A stretch of 64,000 nt of DNA, from contig OX463813.1 in the NCBI GenBank assembly GCA_949825045.1, forward strand, positions 558,001-622,000, given 5' to 3'. This DNA is from Argyresthia goedartella (lineage: Eukaryota > Arthropoda > Insecta > Lepidoptera > Argyresthiidae). Positions 31,905 to 42,367 of this stretch are shown in pieces. Position 1 is the stretch's first letter. Each line of letters opens with the position of its first letter. Below the pieces are notes generated by a model. It searched no databases, was not told the DNA's origin, and saw only the letters and a program-made list of their open reading frames with translations. The position numbers and the translations under genes were made by a program.

Positions 31905-32350
31905 AATTAGAAAGAATGAAAGAAAGAAAGAATATCAATTTATTCGGACTACGCCATAACACATACAACATAAAATACACGATAATTATGAGAGAACAAG
32001 AAAAAAAGTGAAACATACAATTGAAGGAGAAAGTAATAACAACTAATATCGCAGACAATAATATACACACGCGTCACAAAAGTAAAAGTACATACCACAC
32101 AGTAACTTATATGTATAGTACATACACAAGACAACAAGAAATAAATAAAAGCAAAGTACAATTTTGTTGCGACGAGTAGACAGTAACGTCGTGAAGTGTG
32201 TGCCTAGGCGGCGAATAGGTTCCGACTCAGCATGTGCCACAGAACCTGCAAGAGGTCCTGCAACGCTGGTATTCTGTCGGCACCTTATCAAGGAGGAGAG
32301 GAGAGGGTGGGTGTTAATAAACTACTTTTTATTAAAACTGCATATATAAT
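31905..32350 (-). repeat. Probable LINE 3' end or other retroelement tail
   Basis: A (GAAA)n run at 31,918-31,935 next to CAATTTATTCGGACTACGCC suggests the 3' tail of a minus-strand retroelement. The part at 32,180-32,290 (GTGCCTAGGCGGCGAATAGG, GTCGGCACCTTATCAAGG) is more GC-rich and looks like its 3' UTR. No coding remnant identified. Confidence 0.35.
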
Positions 32351-32470
32351 TGATATGTAAATAAATAAACTATAGGAAAAAATTAGGAAAATTTAGTGGA
32401 TGGATAAGCTAAGTAGGAGACGAATTGACATCAGAAATATAATTATAATTAATAAATAATACATTAAAGA

Positions 32471-33103
32471 ATTTCTCCCGACCTCACTAAAAAATGCCAA
32501 AAAACAGGAATTACGTGTGGGAGAAATTGTCTTCAGCAATACAACATACCTCACGGCCATTGTGTAGCGTGATAGCAACTTAGTTGCAATGATTTCCACG
32601 CTGCATCCCGTGGAGATAGGCGGCAAACAAAAATTGGCACTTATAAATATAAACCCAAGGTAGTGCTTGACTACAATGAGTCCATGGGAGGCGTAGACAG
32701 AAAAGACCAGCTTTTGTCTGCGTTTCCCATGGAAAGATCCAGGAACCATATCTGGTATAAAAAACTTTTCCGCAGGTTGTTCAATTTGTCAGTATGCAAT
32801 GCGTGGGTTATCAACAACACTAAATACAAAAGCTCCCATCGGGAGTTCAGAGAGAGATTAGCACAGGAGATCCTGACTAAACACCAAGAAAATAAGGTAT
32901 CTGTGAGGAATTTGAACCCCGAAGGAAAGCGTCCTCTCCTTGTAGGAGGCCACTACCTTATCAAAGGCAAATCTAAGCGAGCACAATGCAAAAGGTGTTT
33001 GAAGCAAGGTAGAGATTCACGCACTTCAAAAATATGTGATACATGCCTAATCCCACTGTGCGCATATCCCTGCTTTAAAAACTATCACACATTAACAGAT
33101 TAA
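32471..33103 (+). pseudogene. piggyBac-like transposase C-terminal part, broken
   Basis: The frame begins FLPTSLKNAKKQELRVGEIV, meets a TAG at 32,565, continues DSNLVAMISTLHPVEI and shifts frame near 32,615. An open run then holds VLDYNESMGGVDRKDQLL (third catalytic Asp in GGVD), IWYKKLFRRLFNLSVCNAWV and the Cys-rich C-terminal domain (QCKRCLKQGRD, ICDTCLIPLCAYPCF). The first two catalytic Asp are missing. The same lesions occur in the copy at 55.9 kb. Confidence 0.85.
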
Positions 33104-33299
33104 CTTTTTTTTACCCGACTGCCTTTAGAAGGGAGGGTTATGTTTTTCGAGTGTATGTATGTATGTATGTATGTTTAATGACGTTGATTCATGGCATAAA
33201 ACAATGTTTTTCTTTATTATTAGTTATGCTGCAATATTGATGTTTTTTAAATAATTTACAGCTACCTCACTACGATTAAGCCTTAATGTTTTTTGTGTA

Positions 33300-33333
33300 T
33301 TTTCTCTCTTTGTGTTAACACAAAGAGAGAAAA
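33300..33333. repeat. 34-bp perfect palindrome
   Basis: TTTTCTCTCTTTGTGTT pairs perfectly with AACACAAAGAGAGAAAA, with no loop. Present again in the right copy at about 56,692-56,725. Confidence 0.9.
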
Positions 33334-33339
33334 ACACGT

Positions 33340-33510
33340 TTTATTAAAAATTTAAAATTAAGCAATTTTTTTAATTAACTTTAATATTTTGCGATGGACT
33401 ATTATACATCACGTAACTGTAACGTAAACAACTACGTGATGTATAAAAGTTCGACGCAAATATTTAAAATTAATTTAAAAAATAATTTAGTTTTAAATTT
33501 TTAAGACATG
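33340..33510. mobile_element. Foldback MITE-like element, about 170 bp
   Basis: Outer ends ATTAAAAATTTAAAATTAA and the complement TTAGTTTTAAATTTTTAAG. Inner arms include ATTTTGCG...TTATACATCACGTA facing TACGTGATGTATAA...CGCAAATATT. AT-rich, no coding potential. Also in the right copy (offset +23,392). Confidence 0.65.
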
Positions 33511-35037
33511 GTTTCTGTGGTTACCATCACAAATAATTGTGTATTTTTTTGTAAATTTAATATATTCTTCACATATTTTTTTGGTTTCATTTATACTTAA
33601 ATAAATCCCTAGAAAATACTCAGGTGTGATGTGGCCTTTATAACACAATTTCGCTTAATTGTACAACGGATAACAAATATCCGGCAGCAAATTGGTAATT
33701 AACAATAGGATAAATTTACGATGGTTTCGTCCTCTAGAAGCACAAAATCATATCAAATTGCAGAGCTAACTAGGCATTATCAAAAATTAAGTGTTAATCC
33801 AGAGATCTGTCATACTAAAAATACACACAAAACTAAATAGAAACCAACAGTGGAAACTGGCAAAAGTTAGTGTTCATTTCATGCCTCTATTTCTTTCCAA
33901 TTACTTTAATAAAATGTAATTAATCTGACAACGTAACATCCATAATATAGTCTAGTTTATGTTGATATATATATTTCAGGTCTAAACTCTAGAGAACATA
34001 TACAGAATAGCAATTTAAAACCACCGCGCAATCATTACTTTCCAAGAAAATAACACAAATTTTTGTTCCACGATATTTTTTATTTTGGCTATGCAGCTTT
34101 ATAAAATAAACTGTTAGTATTATCAGGCAACTATTCCTAATTCCAAAAAACATAAAACATCTACAGGTTATTTATCTAGATTTCGTAACAATGACAATAT
34201 TCTGTAACAAGTGCATAAAATTCCGACAGTCCTTTGTTTACACACATATAAAAACGAAACCATTAAACTTATAACTTGACACAGCATACAATGACATTCT
34301 TGTTTATGATATGTTATGTTTATGTATTAACAAAATCTCTAAACACTTCAAAGCTAAACAAACATTTTTTGTGGGTCTAAATTGCATCTCAAGTGGCACA
34401 GTCGTAAAACGACGGGCTATCGCGCAGGTACCGGGAAAATCAACGGTTTGTTTTATTTATGGCGCGTTCATTTGAGTGGGTAAACAGTCCAAAAACACTG
34501 CAAAAGTCGTCAAAAGTACAAACAAGTAAGAGAGAACATTCATCCAACTCGAAGAAAAATGTAATGACTTGACACACACACACTAGAGATGAGATTATTG
34601 GTTGTTTTTTTTTATTGGTTAATGGTTAGTTGATAAAAAAAATATCGATAATTTTGTTTGTTGAAAATATTAGTTGATATTTTTATTCAAGTAACACATT
34701 CAACCGTTCACCTCACTGACTGAAATATCTCTTCCTTTTGTAAGAATGAAAATATCAACAACACTAACTGTGTTTTATCGTAAGAGAAATAGAGCATACA
34801 ATCAATAAGCGGCAAAAATAATACTTCCGTTTGTTTAGAATAAAACATCCCCAACTGTAATGAGTAAAATGTGTGCTATCATACAATTGATTAAATTGCC
34901 CTACCTAAGGAAATGAATCCTGCGACGTTGCCGCTCCTAATTCGACCCGAGCGAGAGAAAGCGCGACGTTGTCAATTCTCCTGTTAGACTGACTGAAGTT
35001 GATATGATATTTTTATTCGCTAATGTTATTTTGAATA
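33511..35037. other. AT-rich stretch without a recognised gene
   Basis: No supported ORF. A short tRNA-like phrase (GTGGCACAGTCGTAAAACG at 34,393) may be a decayed SINE head. GATATCGATAATTTTG-type AT-rich phrases follow near 34,640. The right copy (56,903-58,430) is the same. Confidence 0.4.
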
Positions 35038-35045
35038 GTGTTAAT

Positions 35046-35587
35046 CAGTGTTGCCAACACGGAGTTTTTAGAGCTAGATTCAGCTCTAAATGAACTTGGT
35101 TAGCTTCAAAAAAGTCGGTTTAGCTTCTTAGCTCTTTTTTTACAAGTTTTAGCTCTTTTTCTTCAGTCAGTTTTTAGTGAAAACTAAATCCAGAAACCGA
35201 TTGAGCATAGATATGACTAATGCAATATTAACAATCAGGTCGGGATTGAGGAGAATTAAAAAATGCTGCCATGAATACGAGCTTCTCGACAGAATTGGGA
35301 CCGTTTTAATGTACAGAGAAAGTACTGACGATGGAGCTGGTTGTAGTGGCCTACAAACACATGAGTCGGAGTCGGAAATGATTGATTTTGAAGAAGAACC
35401 TTATCTTATCATTGATTAATTGATTTAATTAAAGTGCCTTATTAAGTAATTCCTTATTTTTATTGATGTTATAATAAATAATGCAAACAAAAAATTTGGC
35501 AGTTTTTTACTAAAAAAATTAGCTCTTTTTTAGCTTTTTTTTCAGAGATGATCTGACTCCCTTTAAAAACCTGAGTTGGCAACACTG
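35046..35587 (+). mobile_element. hAT-derived non-autonomous element with 8-bp target duplication
   Basis: Terminal repeats CAGTGTTGCCAACAC and the complement of CAGTGTTGCCAACTC, flanked by GTGTTAAT (35,038-35,045 and 35,588-35,595). The eight-base duplication and CAGTG ends are hAT traits. Inside are many TTAGCTCTTTTT phrases near both ends. Confidence 0.92.
35177..35419 (+). CDS. hAT transposase C-terminal fragment
   Basis: This 80-codon frame contains KTKSRNRLSIDMTNAILTIR and RRIKKCCHEYEL, matching the extreme C-terminus of hAT transposases (end of the dimerisation region). It lacks BED finger and catalytic residues. An acidic tail (SEMIDFEEEPYLIID) follows. It sits wholly inside the hAT-derived element, so it is the leftover of an internal deletion. 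It may not be translated. Confidence 0.6.
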   Translation: MKTKSRNRLSIDMTNAILTIRSGLRRIKKCCHEYELLDRIGTVLMYRESTDDGAGCSGLQTHESESEMIDFEEEPYLIID

Positions 35588-35799
35588 GTGTTAATGGTTG
35601 ATGGTTATATTCCCGCCCGGAGCGGACTCTGAACGGAGTAGTTAATATGATATTTTTTCGTTAAGGTTAATTTTGTTTATTGAATATCATGGTTGATTTT
35701 AAATATTGGTTAAGTTTATGGTTGATGGTTTACAATATTCGACAAAGTATGCGAATAGTTAGAAATGACGCGAGGTACCTACCGAAAGTATGGTCGATG

Positions 35800-35945
35800 A
35801 TACGCGGTTATAATTATACATTATTACTCAAAGGTTATAATAGTACATGACGATATTAGTGCGTTAAGATGGTTATAACATGCGAGGCGGAATTGAGCCG
35901 AGCATGTTATAACCAATACGCACGTATATCGTACGACGTTTTTTA
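35800..35945. repeat. Foldback with GGTTATAACATGC arms
   Basis: GATATTAGTGCGTTAAGATG then GGTTATAACATGC, a loop GAGGCGGAATTGAGCCGA, and GCATGTTATAACC then AATACGCACGTATATC. The arms of about 36 bases pair with few mismatches. Confidence 0.7.
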
Positions 35946-35995
35946 ACACATTTGCGAGGAAACAGAAAAAGAAAACATTTTATATTTTGTTCATT

Positions 35996-36412
35996 TTTAG
36001 GGTTCCGTACCGAACGGGTAAGAACGGAACCCTATTACTAAGACTTTGCTGTCCGTCCGTCCGACCGTCCGTCCGTCTGTCACCAGGCTGTATCTCAAGA
36101 ACCTAGCTAGCTAGAGAGTTGAAATTTTCACAGATTATGTATTTCTATTGCCGCTATAACAAACAAATACTCAAAAACAGGATAAAAGAAATATTTAAGG
36201 GGGCTCCCATACAACAATTCTTTCAATACCACATACAAACTTATGGATGCACCTGGTTACGTACATGGAGTGTGAAAGTAACCGCACCAATAACTTTGTA
36301 AACAATATTTTGCTGTGTAAAATCCAAACTATTCACTCCACGCCATCGCTTACATTGAACGGTGGTACGGAACCCTTCGTGCGCGATTTAGACTCGCACT
36401 TGACCGGTTTTT
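35996..36412. mobile_element. Dispersed AGGGTTCCGTACC repeat (SINE- or MITE-like)
   Basis: Left end AGGGTTCCGTACCGAACGG with an internal inverted CGGAACCCT, then a (GTCC)n stretch at 36,048-36,080, and a right end GGTACGGAACCCTTCGTGCG...GACTCGCACTTGACCGGTTT. The same ends occur at 51,596 and 53,140. Very common type in Lepidoptera. Confidence 0.75.
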
Positions 36413-39043
36413 AATTATTGAAACAGTTAGTGAAATTACAATTATTAAAATGATACGTAGTTGTAGTTGGTTTTTTAATTATGTTATTATTATTATTACT
36501 ATTCATAATGTCATTGTTTTGTGTTAGGATAAATGTTGGAGACGATGAAACTTCTTGAAAGGCGGCAGAAGAGCATTGTAATTCGTCATTAGTTGTAAAT
36601 AAAAAAGTATCATCAGTAGAAGTAGAGGGGCGCGGCTCAGGGCAAAACTTCTTCGATTGTGGCTCCAAATTTATTTTCTGAGTTATTTTGGCACTTATAT
36701 TTGCTTTGTTTTGGATGGAATCTTCTACATAAGATTCTGCTACTGCGTTAGAACGCCACCCGCCGTGCCGCTTTAAAGTCAATATATAAGCTGCCGAATC
36801 AGCAAGTAATGTAGCTGACGTTCTTCTGAAACTGTGCCCTGTATAACAATCAGCATCCGGCAATCCTAAAAACTTGGCGACTTCCTTTGGCATGGCACCG
36901 AATTTATTTATGCCAATAGGTTGCGCAGTACATTTACCTTTTTGGTAATTCTGAAAGAAATGATTATTTTTTGTCTTAGTCGTACGCAGAGCTTCATATT
37001 TTTTGACCACGTCATAAAATGGGCCGTCGATAATAAAAGATCGGGGTATTTTGTTTTTAGTGTTTGGGATTTTGACTAAAAGCATTTTGCCTTGATTTTC
37101 AATGTCTTTTGTGGTAATATTGTGAAGCTCTTGCCGTCTACATGCACCATGACCACCAAATATTAACGCAACCTGAAAAGAAATAAAAATGTGTTAGATA
37201 AGGTATAGGTACTTAGCTTACAGACGGTCGTTAAAAATATGTAAAAGAGTATGTACAGTAGGTAGATCAATACATAAAATAAGGAGGCAAACTGACCTTT
37301 GTTGCCAGGTACTGGCTATCTGGAGCATCTTTTAGAAACTTTTCGACGTCATTTGATGACAGTAGGTACCTTAGATTTTTTCTTAATAAAACCATCAGAG
37401 CGTCTCTTTAAAAATGCAATGAGATTTGTATATAAATTAATATCGACACCATTTTTCATCTTGAGGGTACTTTTCAGCATAGAATATGTTGTCCACAACG
37501 GGCTAGGCTTATATTTACTAGCTAGTTCATTAAAATACGCCAAAACTACATTTTCGGAAAATGACTTGGCATTTTTCATGTTTTTCCACTTCAAGAAATT
37601 TTCATACGTGGTTATGTATCTGTCCTTGGATATTGACGGCAGCAAGCTGTCGCATGCGGTTCGCGCTTCTGTTAGTACATAGTCAGGTCATAAGTTCTGT
37701 CACATGTGCAATATGAAATAATTTAGACATGTTTATTATTTATGTAAACATTTATATAGCAAAATGAACTTAATAAAACATAGATTCTTATGGTAATAAA
37801 GTTTATTCAAAATGACCCCCGCGATTTTGAATACAGGCCTTTATTCTGCGCGGCCAGTCGTCTATCGCAGCACGAACGAGGTCCATGTCAATATCGGCGG
37901 CTGCCTTAATCAAGGATGCCTTGAGTGACTCCAAATCAGGATGAGGCTTTGAGCAAGCCTTTTCCTCCAAGTGTTGCCATATCTTGTAATCTAACGGACT
38001 CAAATCTGGACTGGAGGAGGGCCAGTCTTCGTGCCGGATGAAGTCGATTTCACGCGCCGCCAGCCAGTCTTGTGTGCTTTTCGCTCTATGAGCTGGCGCA
38101 GAATCTTGTTGGAATACCCAGTGCCTGTTATTAAACATGGTATGAGAAACAGGTTCCACAAGGTTCTTGAGGACTGTATTTTGATACACAACTGCATTCG
38201 TTTTTACGCCTTTCTCACAAAAATGTACCTCAGTTAAGCCCCAATAAGAGACTCACAACCAAACCATGAGCGAGGAAGGAAAATGACCTCGTTGGACACG
38301 CGGAATACGGTTGCTCGCTTCTTCACTGCTGTGTGCGTACACCTTATCATTTTGTTTGTTGTAGCTCTCTTCCACGGTGAAAATTTTTTCATCCGAAAAA
38401 AGAATTTCCCGATGCTTTTTTCCCGCGTACCGCTTCAACAAAGCGCGGCATCTCTTCAGTCTCAGGTCCATTAAACGAGCGTCCAAACGATGTCCTGTTT
38501 TTCTTCGATATGCCCTAAGCCCTAAGTCTTCATTTAACACCCTTTTCACCGTGGTCCTGCTTAACCCCATCTGAAGGGCCAACAGTTTCTGCTTACGTAT
38601 GGGATTTCTTTGAATTCGCGCCTTCACAGCTTTTATCACTGCTGGAGCCCTAACAGAGCGAGGGCGACCACTTCTTGACCTGTCATCTACACTAGAGTCT
38701 TCATTGTATCGTTTTATGGTACGATAAACGAATCTTTTGGTTATATTCAATTTTTTCAGTAAGTCGAAAATCTGAATTGGCTCGTAACCGCAACGATGCA
38801 ACGCAATAATTGCGACACGGTCTTCTTTAAGTGTCCACTCCATATTTAAAAATGAGGAAAATTCTAAAAAGTACACATTTTTATTTTCATGAGAAATTCG
38901 AAATTCGAATTCAATAAACTTTTTTGTGGCCAGCGTTCTAAATTCAAAAGTTTTTATTGTGTGACAGAACGTATGACCTGACTGTGTATATCCGGTGGAG
39001 TTGAAGTAATATATTGCTCATCTTCATTAATGAAAGTTGTCAT
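36411..39043 (-). pseudogene. Crypton-like tyrosine recombinase, interrupted by a maT transposon (left copy)
   Basis: Start codon at 39,043 (MTTFINEDEQY). Exon 1 is split by the maT at 37,678-38,986; removing it with one TA keeps the frame. Exon 1 continues with SISKDRYITTYENFLKWKN and the core-binding helices, a frameshift near 37,350, and APDSQYLATK before a GT...AG intron (37,173-37,296). Exon 2 has the catalytic Arg in GGHGACRRQEL, His/Arg in YTGHSFRRTSATLLA (about 36,822-36,845), LKRHGGWRS and the nucleophile Tyr in VAESYVED. All residues of the R-HxxR-H/W-Y set are present. The tail is Asn-rich and ends FNNCNFTNCFNN. Crypton enzymes move circular DNA by recombination. The frameshift and insertion make it inactive. 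Confidence 0.85.
37678..38986 (-). mobile_element. maT-type (DD37D) mariner in the Crypton gene (left copy)
   Basis: Same ends as the array copy (CATAGTCAGGTCATAAG...), 1,309 bp, TA at 37,676-37,677 and 38,987-38,988. The transposase (38,835 to 37,803) is in one frame except for a TGA just after SLMVWL, near 38,252, where the array copy has Gly. Otherwise it has FSDEKIFT, QQDSAPAHRA and SPLDYKIW. It ends NRGGHFE. Confidence 0.92.
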
Positions 39044-39342
39044 TTTTAGACATTCACAATACAAGTACAAAGAAAAGAAAATTTGAGAAAAATGGCGCGA
39101 GGATTATTTTCTGCCGTGGCTGCGTGAAAATGTTGGCAAAGACGCTAGAGCATGCAGCCAAGTTTTTAAATTACCGAATAAACTGTTTTTATTTTTATTT
39201 TAAATAAACTCAATCTGTGAATGCACACTGTCTACGGACTGGCGCCGCGCGGCGATTAGTTCGAAATTTGAATAGCAACAGCGCGCTGCTCACTAGCTGG
39301 AGTCGGGCGTCGGCGTTCGAAATTTGAATGTCATAATATGTA

Positions 39343-39380
39343 GAAAAATTACACATTATGGTCATAATGTGTAATTTTTC
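39343..39380. repeat. Perfect inverted repeat, 18-bp arms with 2-bp spacer
   Basis: GAAAAATTACACATTATG-GT-CATAATGTGTAATTTTTC. It lies about 300 bp upstream of the recombinase start codon; also at 62,736-62,773. Could be a recombinase or regulator binding site, or a chance AT-rich hairpin. Confidence 0.85.
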
Positions 39381-39496
39381 AGATAAGAAATGAGTTTTTA
39401 GCAAGAAGTTTAACATTAGGCTGTTCATAACTTGCAGTTTTTGTACGCAGTAAAAAGGGTTTATGATATGTGTGTAGATAATAGTAGTTTATGTGA

Positions 39497-39530
39497 TTGA
39501 TTCATAGTGTAGGCCCTACACTATGAATCA
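39497..39530. repeat. Palindrome at the right edge of the left duplication copy
   Basis: TGATTCATAGTGTAGG is followed at once by its complement CCTACACTATGAATCA with one central base. The first half belongs to the duplicated block, the second half does not. Confidence 0.85.
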
Positions 39531-39876
39531 ACTATAGCGATCATTATAACCATGTATTTACATTTCTTTAAATTAACCGCTCAACACTTCTCAGTTTTAG
39601 TCGCTGAAAGTGATCAAGATGTCTTGGAAAATTGAAATTTGGCATAGAGGGGTATGATGAAGAGAAAGGTCTGAAAACAGTTAATTAGTTAAGATTTTGC
39701 CAAGAAGTGTCAAGCTGTAAAGCTAAATTAATCCTGTAAGTATTTGTTGTGGCTCCCATTCATCTCTGTCTTGTTCATGATTTGATGATGAAGATGATGC
39801 GGAGGACTGGATAAACTAATGACAAGAATTTGTTTTTCTTGATGTAGTATGTAGTTAATTTCGACTAACTATTCTT
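39531..39876. other. Spacer without a recognised gene
   Basis: AT-rich, no supported ORF. Confidence 0.4.
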
Positions 39877-40110
39877 AACAACTTATCATTGTTAAAGCTT
39901 GAACCAAACCCTTCATGCCCTCAATGTGGCTTGGAGGAAACTAGTCAGCACTTTGTGGGAGAATGTATCATGTATTCAAACATAAGATGGAAAATACTAG
40001 GTAGGGATAACATCAAGGAAGAAGACTTTGCAAACCGGCGACATGCTAGAATTCACTAAAAGAACAAGGAGATTTGGGGAGGGAAGTCAGCTGAATCAAC
40101 AGTAAATAGT
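39877..40110 (+). pseudogene. C-terminal zinc-binding scrap of a LINE polymerase
   Basis: The frame LSLLKLEPNPSCPQCGLEET continues SQHFVGECIMYSNIRW. C-x2-C ... H-x4-C spacing, followed by a LG-x(n)-helix, is the zinc-binding end that follows RT or RNase H in several insect non-LTR families. A frameshift near 40,048 and stops follow. No RT is visible upstream, so it is a 5'-truncated copy. Confidence 0.55.
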
Positions 40111-40878
40111 GCTCAAACACTGGGAATTGGGTGAAATAGTCACAATAGAGGACCGATCACCCGCCTGTGTTCAGCGGGCATCCCACCTCATCATCCCTCA
40201 TCCATCCATCAATAGGTGCACTTGCAATGCAAAGAAAAGTATTTACCGATTAGTTCCAGAATCAGCAACAGATGGCGCGAGAAGTGACATTGTTTGATAT
40301 GCAGAGGCAAAATGTTCAACAAACTGGAGGGTACTTTAATAAATCTCATAATACATTCTTTGCAGTCTCGAGAAATATAGACTGGTTAGTTTATTAGGGA
40401 CAGGTTATTTGTTCCCAGAAATTTGGAAAATTACGAAAGTTATCACAATAAAATCTTGGATTCCTGAGTATATTTCATGAAGTTACTCTCAAGTAAGTTG
40501 ATTGGATTTAAGTCATTGCCTGAAGTAAGATTGAAAGACATAGTCAGCATGTGGTATGTGTTTGTACGCCTAGTACCCTATACTAGAGCTACAAGTGTCC
40601 TTTCACCTCACCATGGGTGAACGGCTTGTCCCAGAATCCATAAAAAAAACAGATTTAAAGGTAAGCTTTGAAATATCAATATCCTAGTTATGACCTAGAG
40701 AGCCTAGAGAAAACTGATTGTTCTACTTAATAAAAGCCTTGGCGATATTCTTTGGCTCTGAGCTGTGACCTCTGTCTCACATAGGGTAGGGTGAGGTGAG
40801 AGGGAGAGGTTACAGCTGATCGAGACAATGAAACATGGCACAGTGGCATAATTAAGTAGTTAGTAATCATAACTTACC
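40111..40878. other. Spacer without a recognised gene
   Basis: GC-richer part at 40,150-40,210 (CACCCGCCTGTGTTCAGCGG) probably belongs to the 3' UTR of the LINE scrap. No ORF supported beyond. Confidence 0.4.
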
Positions 40879-41070
40879 TCCCAGTGTGTATTTGCCTGCT
40901 TGTATCTGCTGTCTAGACAAATCCACTATCAGTTGCTTCATGAGCCCGGAGATCCCAGCACATACATCTTCCTCTAAGCATCGCTTCTGGTGCGGCCATC
41001 TTCTTCTATCGTCGAGTTGTATCCCTGGGTGATGACCCCTGATGAGCTACCGTTCTAAAAAGCTGTCTGA
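40879..41070 (-). other. Exon-like segment 1, paralogous to 41,343-41,545
   Basis: On the minus strand it ends CACACTGGGAG|GTAAGTTATG, a good splice donor. One frame reads HQKRCLEEDVCAGISGLMKQ, then LIVDLSRQQIQAGKYTLG. A second, decayed version lies about 465 bp away. No family recognised; it may be part of a host gene or a duplicated retroelement piece. Confidence 0.35.
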
Positions 41071-41342
41071 AATTAACAAATAATGATTTATATGCAGGCA
41101 CATACATTGCTTCTGGCCCCACAATACCCTGTGTTGAGGAAACCATAAACAGCAACGTCACACACATTTAAACACCCAAGAAGACTGGCATTAGAACCTC
41201 AACCTTTACACAACAGAGGTCAACCATCACACACAAATGAAAACATGGTTAGTTAATATCTTCAGATACTAGCTAAAGTGCGCAATTCTGAGGCCTTGCC
41301 ACACCATTTGAGGCAAAGGGTAACAATATGTTTTTAAGCTTA

Positions 41343-41545
41343 CCTCAATCAGCGAATTTGTTGCTTGTAACCGCTATCTGAACAAATCCACTGCAAGATG
41401 GCTTTCTCAGAGCATATCGTATCTATCATCTACTTCATCATCTGCAAGTATCCCTCAGGAGGTCGGTTTCTGTGCTCATCTCCTACTCCTGAATCTTGTG
41501 GGAATTGGTGTTGACTGATGTTATCCAGCCTCACAAAGTCGCTGA
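41343..41545 (-). other. Exon-like segment 2, decayed paralogue
   Basis: Minus strand ends ...GATTGAG|GTAAGC. It shares ACTTACCTC/GCTTACCTC, the CTGCTTGTATCTGCTGTCTAG-like stretch and ACAAATCCACT with segment 1, but has stops in the matching frame. Confidence 0.3.
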
Positions 41546-41984
41546 AATTGACATATTGCATGTGTTTAATAATTAATTAATGGGAACAGGCACAAGGGTC
41601 AGAGTGTCGATAAGGGGGCGGAAGCCGCACCTGGCTCTTATTACATCAATGTGGTGTGTAAGGCCTTTAGAGTCTTCTTCTATCTATCTATCGAATGAAG
41701 TCCGACATTCAACAAACTCTGAAAAAACATGGCGTCAAAACTTTTGTTGCAGTGTGATTTGAGAGGTGAAAAGTTTGTGGAATGGAAAGAAGGAAATGAC
41801 GTCATGTCACTCTTTCAGCTCTTTTAGCTCTTTCATTCAACTCCCGAGTCCCGCCGCCGCCGCCCCGTCTCGAACCAGAGAGAAATAGAAAGGCAAATTG
41901 TTCGCAGCTCGCACGCAAAACGTGATCTTTTTTCAGATATTGTAGGTGGCTATTTTGGTGTTACCCTCTTTACCTTGCTTGCAT

Positions 41985-42200
41985 TGCATTCGTAACGTAT
42001 GAACCTATTTTCCACCGACTTCAAAAAGGGAAGATTCTCAATTCGTCTGTTTTTTTTGTATGTTTGTTACGCGATTACTCCGTCAATTATGAACAGATTT
42101 TGATAATTATTGTTTTGATTGATAGATCATACTTTAGAGGTAGTCGTAAATAAATTTCATCAAAATCGATTTAGCGCTTTTGGAAAAAATCAACTAATAA
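41985..42200. repeat. Dispersed lepidopteran repeat (ACCGACTTCAAAAAGGG)
   Basis: The block CCACCGACTTCAAAAAGGGA...TCTCAATTCG...TGTATGTTTGTTACGCGATTACTCCGTC is a repeat type I associate with moth and butterfly genomes. No coding sequence. Confidence 0.5.
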
Positions 42201-42367
42201 ACGCAGATGACATTTTGATTTGTGGTTCCGTGCAACAAAAGTTTTGATGGACTGTTCATGTGCACGTGACGATGTGTACATGTATATAGACTTATTATAT
42301 TAGTATAAGGGTGGGGAAACGACAGATTTGTCCGATTTTTTGACGTCAGATGTAGTACAAATTTTAT

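Larger units (their letters stand above)
32468..39512 (+). repeat. 7-kb direct duplication, left copy (appears derived)
   Basis: About 7,045 bp nearly identical to 55,860-62,905, same orientation. By eye I saw only a 1-bp indel near 35,026 and substitutions near 37,501 and 38,185. The left edge cuts a piggyBac gene that continues further in the other copy; the right edge cuts a foldback that is complete in the other copy. Confidence 0.95.

Noticed and set aside
33150..33175. (TATG)n at 33,150 and 56,540 as a regulatory or CRISPR-like repeat
   Set aside because: Simple microsatellite, no spacers or repeat-spacer order.
34385..34450. SINE or tRNA head in the 7-kb block
   Set aside because: GTGGCACAGTCGTAAAACG and GGTACCGGGAAAATC are only loosely like boxes A and B; box B lacks GTTCGA.
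37299..37682. Plus-strand 127-codon ORF over the recombinase exon 1
   Set aside because: Antisense shadow of the recombinase; motifs and intron are on the minus strand.
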